Shown here piece after piece: positions 22,144-30,362 of a DNA stretch of 64,000 nucleotides. Both the position numbers and the translations under genes were made by a program. Numbering within the stretch: the stretch's first letter is position 1; each line of letters begins with the position of its first letter. The notes under the pieces were generated by a model that was given only the letters and a program-made list of their open reading frames with translations, was not told the origin of the DNA and did no database searches. The stretch lies in assembly GCA_933228895.1 (NCBI GenBank), contig OW121848.1, forward strand, positions 135,364,615 to 135,428,614, in the 5' to 3' direction. The stretch is from Platycnemis pennipes. Lineage: Eukaryota > Arthropoda > Insecta > Odonata > Platycnemididae.

Positions 22144-24158
22144 AAGGTGCTTACACGTAGCAGTTGATTGCTATGAAACCTCTAGATGCGTGATATATCG
22201 CTATCGCTACGGCTATGATGCGTCTGCACCAACTTCTACGCGACTTAAAAGCCGCTAGTTCGGCGTTGTCATTACAAGGAAAAAGCGTTTGATGGCACTC
22301 GTAAATATCACTTAAATATTATTGAAATTCTTCAAGCTATAAATTCCAATAGCATTTATTTTGTGCTCCCATTCTTTAATCAGTAGAATCTTCCCTTCGG
22401 AGAGGGATATCCTTGTTGTTATATCCGAATTCCGGGCATCAGACGTCTTGTATTGCTTTCCTTTGGCGATTGTGCTAGATACATTTCAGCTGGAAAGTCG
22501 ACGGACTTCAACTTTTCTAATAGCTCGAATGTGGATCGATTTCCTTCGACGTATGTCCAGTATCGACCTGAACTCGCATCGCAATTGCTGCTTAAGTCCG
22601 TTTTACACGGCGAATGATCATGCGAATGAAATCATGCGCATGAAGTTCATGCGTCGTGTAATACCGAAATCTCCTCGCCAAAATTAGAACATGTTCTAAT
22701 TAGAATAGAATACCAAAATTAGAAAGACATGTTCTAATTTTGATCACATGATTCCTTGAATGATGACGTGATACGAGCGCACGACGTCCGTCTTTTTTTA
22801 TGAGCGGGTAGAAGAGGATTAAAATTAAACAAGTGCAGGACGAAATGCAATTATAATTGGTTTTCGGAGCTTTTCGTACTTATACAATTAATTGGCGTGC
22901 CATGGAGTATATATGATATTATGTAATTCTTATAGGTAAGTTATATAGGCATTCACATGGTGAAGTTCTTCAATTAATCACGTTTTAGGCGAAGGTTGAG
23001 TTGAAAATAATATATTATCCAGGTATTCTAAGATTATGGTAGTTCTTGTGACAAGGAGGTAAAGAACAATAAGGTATTCGGACTGAACAAGAAAATTATA
23101 ACTGAAAACAGTGCATTGAAATACCTCCATCGGCACTCACACTTTCCCGTTGTCTCTCATGCCATTCATGAGTATGTCACCCGTTGTTTTTTTATCGCAG
23201 CTACCACGAAATGAGATAAATTAGAACAAATAGCACATATATAACATTTAAATAGTACACTATTTAATCCGATTGATACTCCTACACACTTCATGCATAA
23301 TTAAACTTATTTTACCCTCATGAATTTTTGCCGAGTAATCAGGGAACGTTATAACCGTATACGGTCATGATACGATTCGCCCGTCGCTAAAAAATTTTAG
23401 CGTGACAGCCAGCCGGAAACGAATTGCAAAATGCCAATATAATTATAAACATTTACATCAAAGGTTGAATGAGGATCTCTTGTCATAGTAATTGCTTTTC
23501 TCGTCGTCGTGTCCGATCTTTCATTACCTTGTCTGGTGAGATTTAGTATAGTATGAAATTGCTCCAGCGTCTTTCTTAATAAATTACGATATGCCTCACA
23601 GTCCTATAAAGCAGTTCATTTTGAAAAGCTCCGGCAAAATTGTGGCCGCCACCATTGTAATGGGCACTTGTAGCAGTATATGCGAAAATTAAACCATACC
23701 GATCCATCATTTAGAGCTCTACTTTACTTCGGATCAACTTAAACCTCAGTATCTGGGAAGCTTCGTTTAATGAATATTATAATTACTAAATATACGCCAT
23801 ACTTTATTTAATCCACCACGTATATCCGACGACGAAAACGACATAAACAAACCATTCCGACCAATTTCTAACATCGATACAGCTGCGTTGGTCGGAAATT
23901 TCCCGTGAATTGATATGTACTATCGATAGGCCTACCACTGGGCATCCTTTCTGCACATAACATTCAAGGAATTAATTCGAATGATCATTCACCGTGTAAA
24001 ACACCCTAAGCGGAAGCAATTTCAGGTCATCACTTAATTTCATTCGTGAATGAATTTATTCGCATGATCATTCACCGTGTAAAACGGCCTTTACACTTGT
24101 GAGTGGGGTTTAACAGCTGACTGTCATAGAAGTCAACTACTACGTGTAAATACAGCTT
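22144..24158. mobile_element. Outer inverted-repeat element (nested cluster)
   Basis: Left end AAGGTGCTTACACGTAGCAG (22144 on) with TTGATTGCTATGA. The right end read inward from 24158 is AAGCTGTATTTACACGTAGT with TTGACTTCTATGA. The arms match over about 38 bp with mismatches and one small gap. A second inverted-repeat pair lies inside. No transposase frame was recognised. Confidence 0.65.
22596..24006. mobile_element. Inner inverted-repeat element, TAA-flanked
   Basis: Left end GTCCGTTTTACACGGCGAAT then GATCATGCGAATGAA (from 22596). Right end, read inward from 24006, GGGTGTTTTACACGGTGAAT then GATCATTCGAATTAA. Flanking TAA at 22593-22595 and 24007-24009. A third copy of the end, in right-hand orientation, sits at 24039-24090 (AGGCCGTTTTACACGGTGAA). 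The 1.4 kb between has no recognisable transposase. Resembles PIF/Harbinger-type non-autonomous elements by TSD size only. Confidence 0.7.
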
Positions 24159-24216
24159 CACAATCTATAGCTACCTCGACCGGTTGCGACATTTCCACGT
24201 CATTTTTAATAGGAGA
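24159..24216 (-). repeat. 58-bp direct repeat copy 1 (Penelope-end-like)
   Basis: Plus strand: caatctatagctacctcgac, then cggttgcgacatttccacgt and catttttaa. It matches 24911-24968. On the minus strand it reads ...ATGACGTGGAAATGTCGCAACCGGTCGAG, an order (ATGACG-stem-CAACCGGT) like the conserved ends of hammerhead-bearing Penelope-like elements, but decayed. Confidence 0.55.
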
Positions 24217-24226
24217 TCCCTCTTAA

Positions 24227-24772
24227 GGCCTCATCACACTATCGGTAGCCGTTGTCGGTTACGGTTTTGTAAACAGTTCCAATCGCACTAACCGGTAATC
24301 TCACCGGCCGGTTGAGCAACCGCAGCCAATAGGATCTCGCCTTACGGTCACGCAGTTTCTGTTCACATTTTGTACCTATGCTGCCCCAAACACCGGTTTT
24401 CTGCTTCGAATACAAATGAGATTAATGCATTAAAACTCCCCTCATTGAAATGCAAGCTCTTATAATGCAACCTTCTCAAAAAATAGATAATGCAAGAGAG
24501 TTTAATATTGTTTTAATTTTATTCTTAATATCTTTAGGGCATTTTAATTTTTTTATTTAGGCTAAGGCAGCAGTGAAAATGATAACAACCAGATTATCGC
24601 GAAATGTAAGAGAAAACAGCACGTGACCACGAGGAGAGCTCCTATTGGCCACTGCTGCATAACCGGCAGGTTGGAAATAGACGCGCTCCTATCATCCAAA
24701 TTTTGAGAACTGGCTGGCGCTGATTGGTCGGCTGCACAACCGTAACCGGCAACGGCTAGTGTGATACAGTCT
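24227..24772. mobile_element. MITE flanked by TTAA
   Basis: Left end GGCCTCATCACACTATCGGT then GCCGTTGTCGGTTACGGTT. Right end, read inward from 24772, AGACTGTATCACACTAGCCG then TTGCCGGTTACGGTT. TTAA flanks both sides (24223-24226, 24773-24776). It is 546 bp, without ORF. The arms match over about 40 bp with a 4-nt gap. TTAA would suit piggyBac-type ends and TAA a Harbinger type; undecided. Confidence 0.75.
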
Positions 24773-24910
24773 TTAAAAATGAAGTGAAAGTGGTTGCCGT
24801 GAGGAAAAGAATAAAAGAGACTAAGAGATCAGTCACAGAAAAAACAGCCGCACTTCATGCAATAAGTATTTACTTTATCTAAATAACAGACAGGATCTAG
24901 TATTTTCCAC

Positions 24911-24968
24911 ACAATTTATTGGTAACTCGACCGATTTCAACGTTTTCACGTCATATTTAAGAGCAGAC
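24911..24968 (-). repeat. 58-bp direct repeat copy 2 (Penelope-end-like)
   Basis: Plus strand: caatttattggtaactcgac, cgatttcaacgttttcacgt and catatttaa. On the minus strand it holds ACGTGAAAACGT (a 4-bp hairpin), then TTGAAATCGGTCGAG and ACCAATAAATTG, the same block order as the ends at 27786 and 28723. Assignment to Penelope-like elements is inference. Confidence 0.55.
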
Positions 24969-25525
24969 TTCGTCTCGATTCAAGCAAGTTGCATTGAATG
25001 AGATCTGTATTCCGTTCCGAGGATAGAGCCCCCGGATGAGAAAAAACTCGTGTGAAAACAATGAGTGAATTTAACGAGTGATTCAAACACACCATTTGTG
25101 CTTGCACCACTTCACTCCTTGGTTACCTATTAGAGATAATCCCGACGGTTTCAAACACGCTTCCCAAGGGATATACAACGTAATGTGCCATCTGACGGAC
25201 GGATTAATATTGGACTTAGTAACATTACTAGTTACTTAGTACACTAGTATTTTCTCCTTTCGGTATCCAATGAGGGATAGGCATTCCAATGAAATATTTA
25301 TCAGGATCGAACCTCAGAATCTGAGGATGGAAAGCCATTGCCCACCAATCCTCAAGAGATAATTTTGAAGCGGTGGATACGGTATTGTAGCTTACATTTT
25401 TATACTTATCAAATGGAAGTGATATTAAGCGTACAGGAATGATACATGGACTTTATAGAGATTCGGGCAATACTCGGATTTCAACCCGTAGCATAATAGC
25501 AGTGTGGCAGTAAGGAGAGGCTTAC

Positions 25526-25645
25526 CTTGATGTGCAGGAAGTCCCTGACACCGAAGGAGACGGCGCACCCGTGGACGGGTGAGTCATCGTCGAGGGCGCC
25601 ATCGTAGCTGACGTTGGTGCGAACGGCAAACGCAACGGGCTTGCT
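25526..25645 (-). CDS. Ca-beta: Ca-beta exon B: first half of SH3 domain
   Basis: Encodes 40 residues, [16 protein letters not shown] at the start and [10 protein letters not shown] at the end. These are the first SH3 strands of CACNB proteins ([11 protein letters not shown] ... FLHIK). The acceptor is TTTCCGCAG|AGC and the donor AAG|GTAAGC; 120 nt, phase 0/0. The acidic loop [11 protein letters not shown] links two strands. The beta-subunit SH3 is not a classical proline-peptide receptor; it packs on the GK domain through the HOOK region. Nothing is broken in this exon. Confidence 0.96.
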
Positions 25646-27830
25646 CTGCGGAAACACAAAGGCGAAGGCATTAGCTACAAAAAACCCATAATTGGCTCTA
25701 ATTTACACCTTGAGCCTTACTTTCCAAGCGTTAATGCGTTTAATGAAAGGAAATATGGCAGAATTTTTATCCCATTTCTCAAAAGACAATTTATTCTTTG
25801 TTTTCTTCGTTGACGTTACTAAAAAATATAATGAATTATTCTCTTTTCAGAAAGCCTCTTCAGAATGTACTCCGCCAATCTGTCAAAGATATATTATCTC
25901 CAATACAGATTTGCAATGCCTATTGGCAACATGATGCCTGTTGGTGGAAGTCTATATCTCGTAGTAACCATGCATGATTAATCTCAGTGTAATTTTGATA
26001 GTTACTCGGTGATAGTTTCACCAAAGATGCTCATAACTGTATGTAATAACGTCAAGAGAGAGACTTAATGGCAGAGGAAACAGTTTTGTGCCAATCTCAC
26101 CCCAATAAATGCTTTTTATTAACATTACACTTAAAGATAAATATAATTTTGCGGATGGATTTCCACCTTTTTCATTTGATTATAATTATTATAGCTGTTT
26201 CACAATTTTTGGTTGATCTGCAAGGGATTTATAAATACTCTCTAACACTGTGGTTTATGCTAAAACACCTTGCTCACTTTTGTTCTTCAAAAAAATCAAC
26301 TTCATTTTTAAGGCTTCATCAGGCTTTACTTTACAAGTCACTGATGAAATTTTACCCCGGAAATTTAATTCTAATGTATGAAAATATAACTGATGAAAAC
26401 GGTTCTTCAAACCTATTGTGCATTAAATATAATAAAGACGTTCGTATAAACATGTCTTTACTATTACTTTGTAAAGATGAAAAAAAAACAAAATCTTATT
26501 CACCTTGAAGCCTAAAAATGATGTTCTAAACATAAAGGAACGTCAGTGACACTAAATAAAGGTAATATTTTTAATTTAGAGGCAATATATTTCCGTTGTA
26601 CTTTTTCTCTTGGAACCCGAGAGCCGATTCTGATTTCTTCTATAAGAATATTACTGGGTGCAGTTAAAATTTTCCTATAATTTTTGATCTGCTTAGAAAA
26701 AATTACTTAAACCTTAATGGGTTGGTTCCCATTTATTATTTGTTCGATTCCGTTTTAATTTTAATTGGAATACTTTATGGATAAAAACTTACTTTTCAGA
26801 TATTTTACATTAATTTACTTACTTTTTCAGAGCAAAGTGGCGAAAATATAATAAGTTGACCAGAAAAACGACGAAATGAAAAACCTAATATTATTACAAA
26901 TTTAATTTAATGAGGGTTAATTGAAGGCGCGCTTTCCTGGATTTAGGTAAGCATTTGATTGATAGCATGGAAGAAAATGGTTGAACTTATGATTTAGATA
27001 ATGAGAGTTGTTGCTGAATAGCGTACAGGCCTCGTTTGAAATCAATGAGGCAATCATTAAAGTGGCATGGTCTGAAATAAGGCGGGGAAATAAAGTGTAA
27101 GTCCAATTTCTAGAAGTACATATTCGAAATCTATTAAAATCCGTGATTCCGCAACATGAGAAAATCAGTTATTATTACGTCTTTTCTAAGTATACACTCC
27201 CTCCACTTGATGACGCGCGGCTTAAGCTCCGGATGGCAATAACGTCGGAGAAGCTGTCAATTCTTGTCAGTAAAGGAACCAAACAATGTCCCCGCTCAAG
27301 CCAATCACCGATGTCATCTATGAATCCCCGAATCTGGCAATCCTTTTCGTGTTGAATTTGATGATATCTTTAAGTAGCGGAGGAAAATGGAGGAACATGA
27401 AGAAAAATAAATGAGAAATATTGAAAACTAATCTGCTAGAATATTGTCATTAATGATTAGAGGTTCTATCAGCTTTCAGTCAGTTTCTGCCTGCTTTTTC
27501 ATATTGTCGTGAAACTTTTAGAAAGCTTCATAAATAATCCCCTGCAATGATACCATTTTTAGCTGCAGTGATTTAATGTATATTTCTTACTTTAGTTTTC
27601 CGCGCTTAATTAGCAAATTTTCTTCCTTTTTTGCGTGTAGCACTTGCACGTGTATCTCCAGTGTGAGTACCTCAGTGCTAGGAGCTATAGAAACGCACGA
27701 TCCCGCGTAGACTAGAATCGCCACCATTCCCTTTGATGATTAACATTGAGCGTAACAGATTCCAGTGAGACGAAGTGGAAGAATAATGGAAAAACACAAG
27801 AGATAGCATTTACTCCACATTTTTAATGGT

Positions 27831-27869
27831 GGTACTACGCGTTTCAGCCGCTAATCCATCATCAAGTAC
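27831..27869 (-). ncRNA. Hammerhead-like motif, minus-strand copy (core mutated)
   Basis: Same motif as at 28723-28760 on the opposite strand, but the core reads UUGAUGA in place of CUGAUGA. The first core C is required in hammerhead ribozymes, so this copy should be inactive. GAAACGCGUAGUACC is intact. Confidence 0.55.
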
Positions 27870-27907
27870 AAAGAATATTCAGTCAAGAGAGCGGTGTGTA
27901 TACACAA

Positions 27908-28447
27908 CTAGGAGGGGACGGAGGAGGGAAGTGTTGGGCGAGGGGAGGGTGGTATAAGGGGGGGAAGTGAGGAGAGGGGAGGCACTGGTAGCGAGTCAAT
28001 GCGTGGTTTAGGGAATGGAATTGCTAAGAGTGGGGAGTGACATTTGAAGAGCTGATCATTCATGAGAAACTCTTCTCCTTTCTGAACAATTTCAAATTGT
28101 TCTAGAGCGTCCATTCTCCAGCCTTTCCTCTCCACATGGACTATCTCCGGGTCAAACAGGCAGTGGTGTACTGTGTCCAGGAGATGCTTGACCACGAGGG
28201 AAGATAAGTCCCCTTTTTCCCAACATTTCCGGTGCTCAGTCATACGGATGGCAAAGTTTTTATCCGTCTGCTCAATATAGCACTTCGCACAATCACTGCA
28301 CCTTATCTTGTACACTCCCGACTGGAGGGCGGGGTGAAATCGGTCCTTCGAGTGGCACAGGAGGCTACCCAATGTCACTGGAATAATTACGTCATTATAG
28401 CCCTTCTTTTTAAAAATACTTCGAAACTGTGTCTGCCGTCAACTATA
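27908..28447 (-). pseudogene. GIY-YIG endonuclease domain of the Penelope-like element
   Basis: An open frame reading QFRSIFKKKGYNDVIIPVTL, then HPALQSGVYKIRCSDCAKCY, IEQTDKNFAIRMTEHRK and HLLDTVHHCLFDPEIVHVER. GVYKI...CYIEQT corresponds to the GIY and YIG motifs, with YIG changed to YIE, then the usual Arg and His (RMTEHRK) and the conserved late block. Penelope-like elements carry this domain behind the reverse transcriptase. The Pro-rich tail (PPLIPPSPRP) is translation of the C-rich spacer. There is no start codon of its own and a stop lies just upstream; a fragment, not a host gene. Confidence 0.8.
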
Positions 28448-28475
28448 GATATCTCCATTCGAAGCACCGAAATCC

Positions 28476-28807
28476 GCTCCACTCTGGAACAATTTGAAAT
28501 TGTTCAGCACGGGAAGGGGTCCCTCATGAATAATCAGCTGTTCAAATGTCACTCCTCACTCCTAGCCATTCCATTCCCTAAACCACGCGTTGACTCGCCA
28601 CCAGTGACCCCCCTCTCACCTTCTCCCCCCCACCTAACACATCCCTCCCCTCGCCCAAAACCTCCCTCCCCCGTACCATCCTAGTTGTGTATATATACCG
28701 CTCTCTTGACCGAATATTCTTTGTACCTGATGATGGATTAGCGGCTGAAACGCGTAGTACCACCATTAAAACTGTTTAATGAGTGCTATCTCTTATGTTT
28801 TTTCATT
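28476..28807 (+). mobile_element. Penelope-like retroelement 3' end, plus-strand copy
   Basis: Inverted copy of the terminal part of the minus-strand element. It encodes the same late block (LEQFEIVQHGKGSLMNNQLF, KCHSSLLAIPFPKPRVDSPP), a C-rich spacer, tagttgtgtatatataccgc and the hammerhead-like end, then actgtttaatgagtgctatc and a T-rich stretch. The two copies meet head to head at about 28450-28476. Confidence 0.8.
28723..28760 (+). ncRNA. Hammerhead-ribozyme-like motif at the Penelope end
   Basis: GUAC (28723-28726), CUGAUGA core (28727-28733), a 13-nt stem II region (28734-28746), GAAA (28747-28750), CGCGUA and GUAC (28757-28760). GUAC pairs with GUAC as stem I; ACGCGU is self-complementary, as in the very short stem III of retroelement hammerheads. 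Cleavage would follow GUA (28756/28757). Stem II does not pair well, so activity is doubtful. Hammerheads in Penelope-like elements are established knowledge; this assignment is by motif. Confidence 0.6.
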
Positions 28808-28867
28808 ACCAATGGGGCATACCAGAGGGAAAAACATTGTTGCTTAGGGACATACCAGTCGCATAAG

Positions 28868-29025
28868 TCAGGTTGGTAACGTAAAGACCTTGTTACTCGA
28901 AGGCCACGGGTTCCAATACCGCTCCGGATATGGAAGTTTTGTTTTTATTAGATTTGGGCGGTTTAAGGTTGTTGCATGTTGCGATATAATCTTGGCCGTT
29001 GGAGCACGAGAAAAGCTAATTCTAA
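28868..29025 (+). repeat. tRNA-derived SINE, group A copy
   Basis: tRNA-like head ggttggtaacgtaaagacct and ccacgggttccaataccgct (box B-like). The tail cttggccgttggagcacgag and aaaagctaatt matches the tails of the copies at 12916 and 51711. Confidence 0.7.
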
Positions 29026-29844
29026 TACCTGATGGAAATGCCCTTAGCCTCAATGGTAAACACCAAAAAAATATTAATTGTGGCTTTACCTTCCTGATCG
29101 TGGAGCAAATGTCCCAATTACAATACATCGTGACGCTAAATCCACCTTAACCCGAAAAAAGATATCCTTTCTTAAGTTTGTGAAAACTCACAACATAGCG
29201 GGATGATTTGGTGGCTCAAATACATGAAGGTTCTGGAGTAGTTTTACCCACGATCAACATATGTAGATCACATATATTAGCTTAATATCAGTTAAATTGA
29301 ATGATTATTTTCATAAAGGTGCTTGGAGATGATACAAGTTTGTTGAAAATTAGTTATTCCCAGGACGAGTTATTAAATGGACAATTATAGTATTTTATTA
29401 TCGACTCAGGAGCATCAATTCCCACGAGAAACACCTAAACTATTATGTAAATTATCTCCTCATAGCTGTCCAAGTAGTCACCATGAGCATTGGCGACATC
29501 AGTTTCGCTGATATTCCAACTAGTGTCTTAATTTCGAATGTGGTGAAAGTATTACCTCCACTGTTTAGCACTTGCAATGAAGATCTGGAGAGCTACGGTG
29601 GATATTTTATATTACCAATTCCGCGGAAGACTAAAACCCAATATTACCGAGTTGATTATTCGTACGTGAAACTCTTGCATTTATCTTCTCATGAGTATAT
29701 GACCTCGTCCGATTGTATCGGAAAAATTTCCAGAGAGGAAAGAAATGCTTCCGTTATTTTTTCTCATAAGGTAGGCAATTGAAAAACAGTGTAATACTTT
29801 CCCAGTGGTAATAATTGTGAAAGTCCTTATGGAACTCCACAGGA

Positions 29845-29873
29845 TAAAACGTTGAACTACACTCAACGTTTTA
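29845..29873. repeat. Hairpin, 11-bp perfect arms
   Basis: TAAAACGTTGA, 7-nt loop ACTACAC, TCAACGTTTTA. Perfect arms; no associated gene. Function unknown. Confidence 0.7.
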
Positions 29874-30245
29874 CGGGTCGGAAGATGCCACGAGACTGAA
29901 AAAACACTCTGGGAATTTAACGGCTTAGAAAACCTGAAAATTTACCTAAAGCCTTGTACATAATCAGCCATTGCCGCATAATATTACAATGGAAACACAA
30001 AGAGCATTTGATGATCTAACAACTTTTGGTAATATAATTCAAATTCCGCCCTCCGACCAATTAGGAGGCATCTTAATGTCGGAGTTTTTTTATGCTGGGA
30101 CATTATTTAATTCATGATTCTTATCACTGATGCTGATGAACTAACCGTCCGTAGAAAAGTTGGATATGATGAAAAGAGACTGAGATTATTATCTTCAAAA
30201 CGGGGGTATGATGGTTTTGAGGGTAAGGGGTGCTGGTATACGTAC

Positions 30246-30362
30246 CCTGGCCTTCTCGATTTGAGCGAGGGCCTGCCGCTCCTTTTCCCGCCTGAGGGTC
30301 TCCTTCTCCTCGTCCAGCGACAGGTCGGAAGACGGCTGCGAGTAGTTTGAGTCGGCGGAGCC
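30246..30362 (-). CDS. Ca-beta: Ca-beta exon A: conserved N-terminal linker before SH3
   Basis: Encodes 39 residues starting GSADSNYSQPSSDLSLDEEK and ending ALAQIEKAR. This is the stretch found before the SH3 domain of beta subunits (vertebrate GSADS...SDSDVSLEEDREALR...). The acceptor is CTGTCCACAG and the donor AGG|GTACGT, both on the minus strand. The exon is 117 nt, phase 0 at both ends. It has no Met, and the conserved protein continues upstream in the family, so this is not the first coding exon. The charged EKETLRREKERQ run is predicted helical. Identity is firm; only the upstream partner exon is unknown. Confidence 0.95.

Larger units (their letters stand above)
22000..25525 (-). other. 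Ca-beta intron B-C, filled with inverted-repeat elements
   Basis: 3526-nt GT-AG intron. Positions 22144-24772 are a cluster of MITE-like elements with nested inverted ends, followed by a 58-bp direct repeat copy. No coding region is supported. Confidence 0.85.
27786..28450 (-). mobile_element. Penelope-like retroelement 3' fragment, minus-strand copy
   Basis: Holds the GIY-YIG endonuclease end of a Penelope-like element (ORF below), followed by a C-rich spacer and then the conserved end GTACTTGATGATGG ... GCTGAAACGCGTAGTAC (27869-27832 on the minus strand). The terminal 320 bp is repeated in inverted orientation at 28476-28807. The reverse transcriptase part is missing, so the copy is severely 5'-truncated. 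Confidence 0.8.
25646..30245 (-). other. Ca-beta intron A-B
   Basis: 4600-nt GT-AG intron with the Penelope-like pair (27786-28807) and a SINE (28868-29025). 25.7-27.7 kb and 29.1-30.2 kb are AT-rich with only short unrecognised ORFs. The longest, 26068-26508 on the plus strand, has AT-driven Leu/Ile composition and no visible domain. Confidence 0.85.
4443..30362 (-). other. Ca-beta: Ca-beta gene, eight 3' coding exons (gene span, 5' end missing)
   Basis: Gene-level entry for a voltage-gated calcium channel beta subunit, a cytosolic MAGUK-like protein. Beta subunits bind the I-II loop (AID) of the pore-forming alpha1 subunit through a groove in the guanylate-kinase-like (GK) domain and promote surface expression and gating. 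Eight exons with GT-AG junctions join in frame to 463 codons plus stop. Domain order in this partial protein is N-terminal linker 1-40, SH3 about 41-112, HOOK about 113-200, GK about 205-395 and a divergent tail about 400-463. Introns are 4600, 3526, 8993, 1976, 1856, 2217 and 1360 nt. The sequence matches the conserved CACNB core closely throughout. The start codon and N-terminal exon(s), which are alternative in known members, were not found. Confidence 0.95.

Noticed and set aside
26068..26508. 146-codon plus-strand frame in intron A-B
   Set aside because: AT-driven composition (Leu, Ile, Phe, Lys), no recognisable motif; inside a confirmed intron on the opposite strand.
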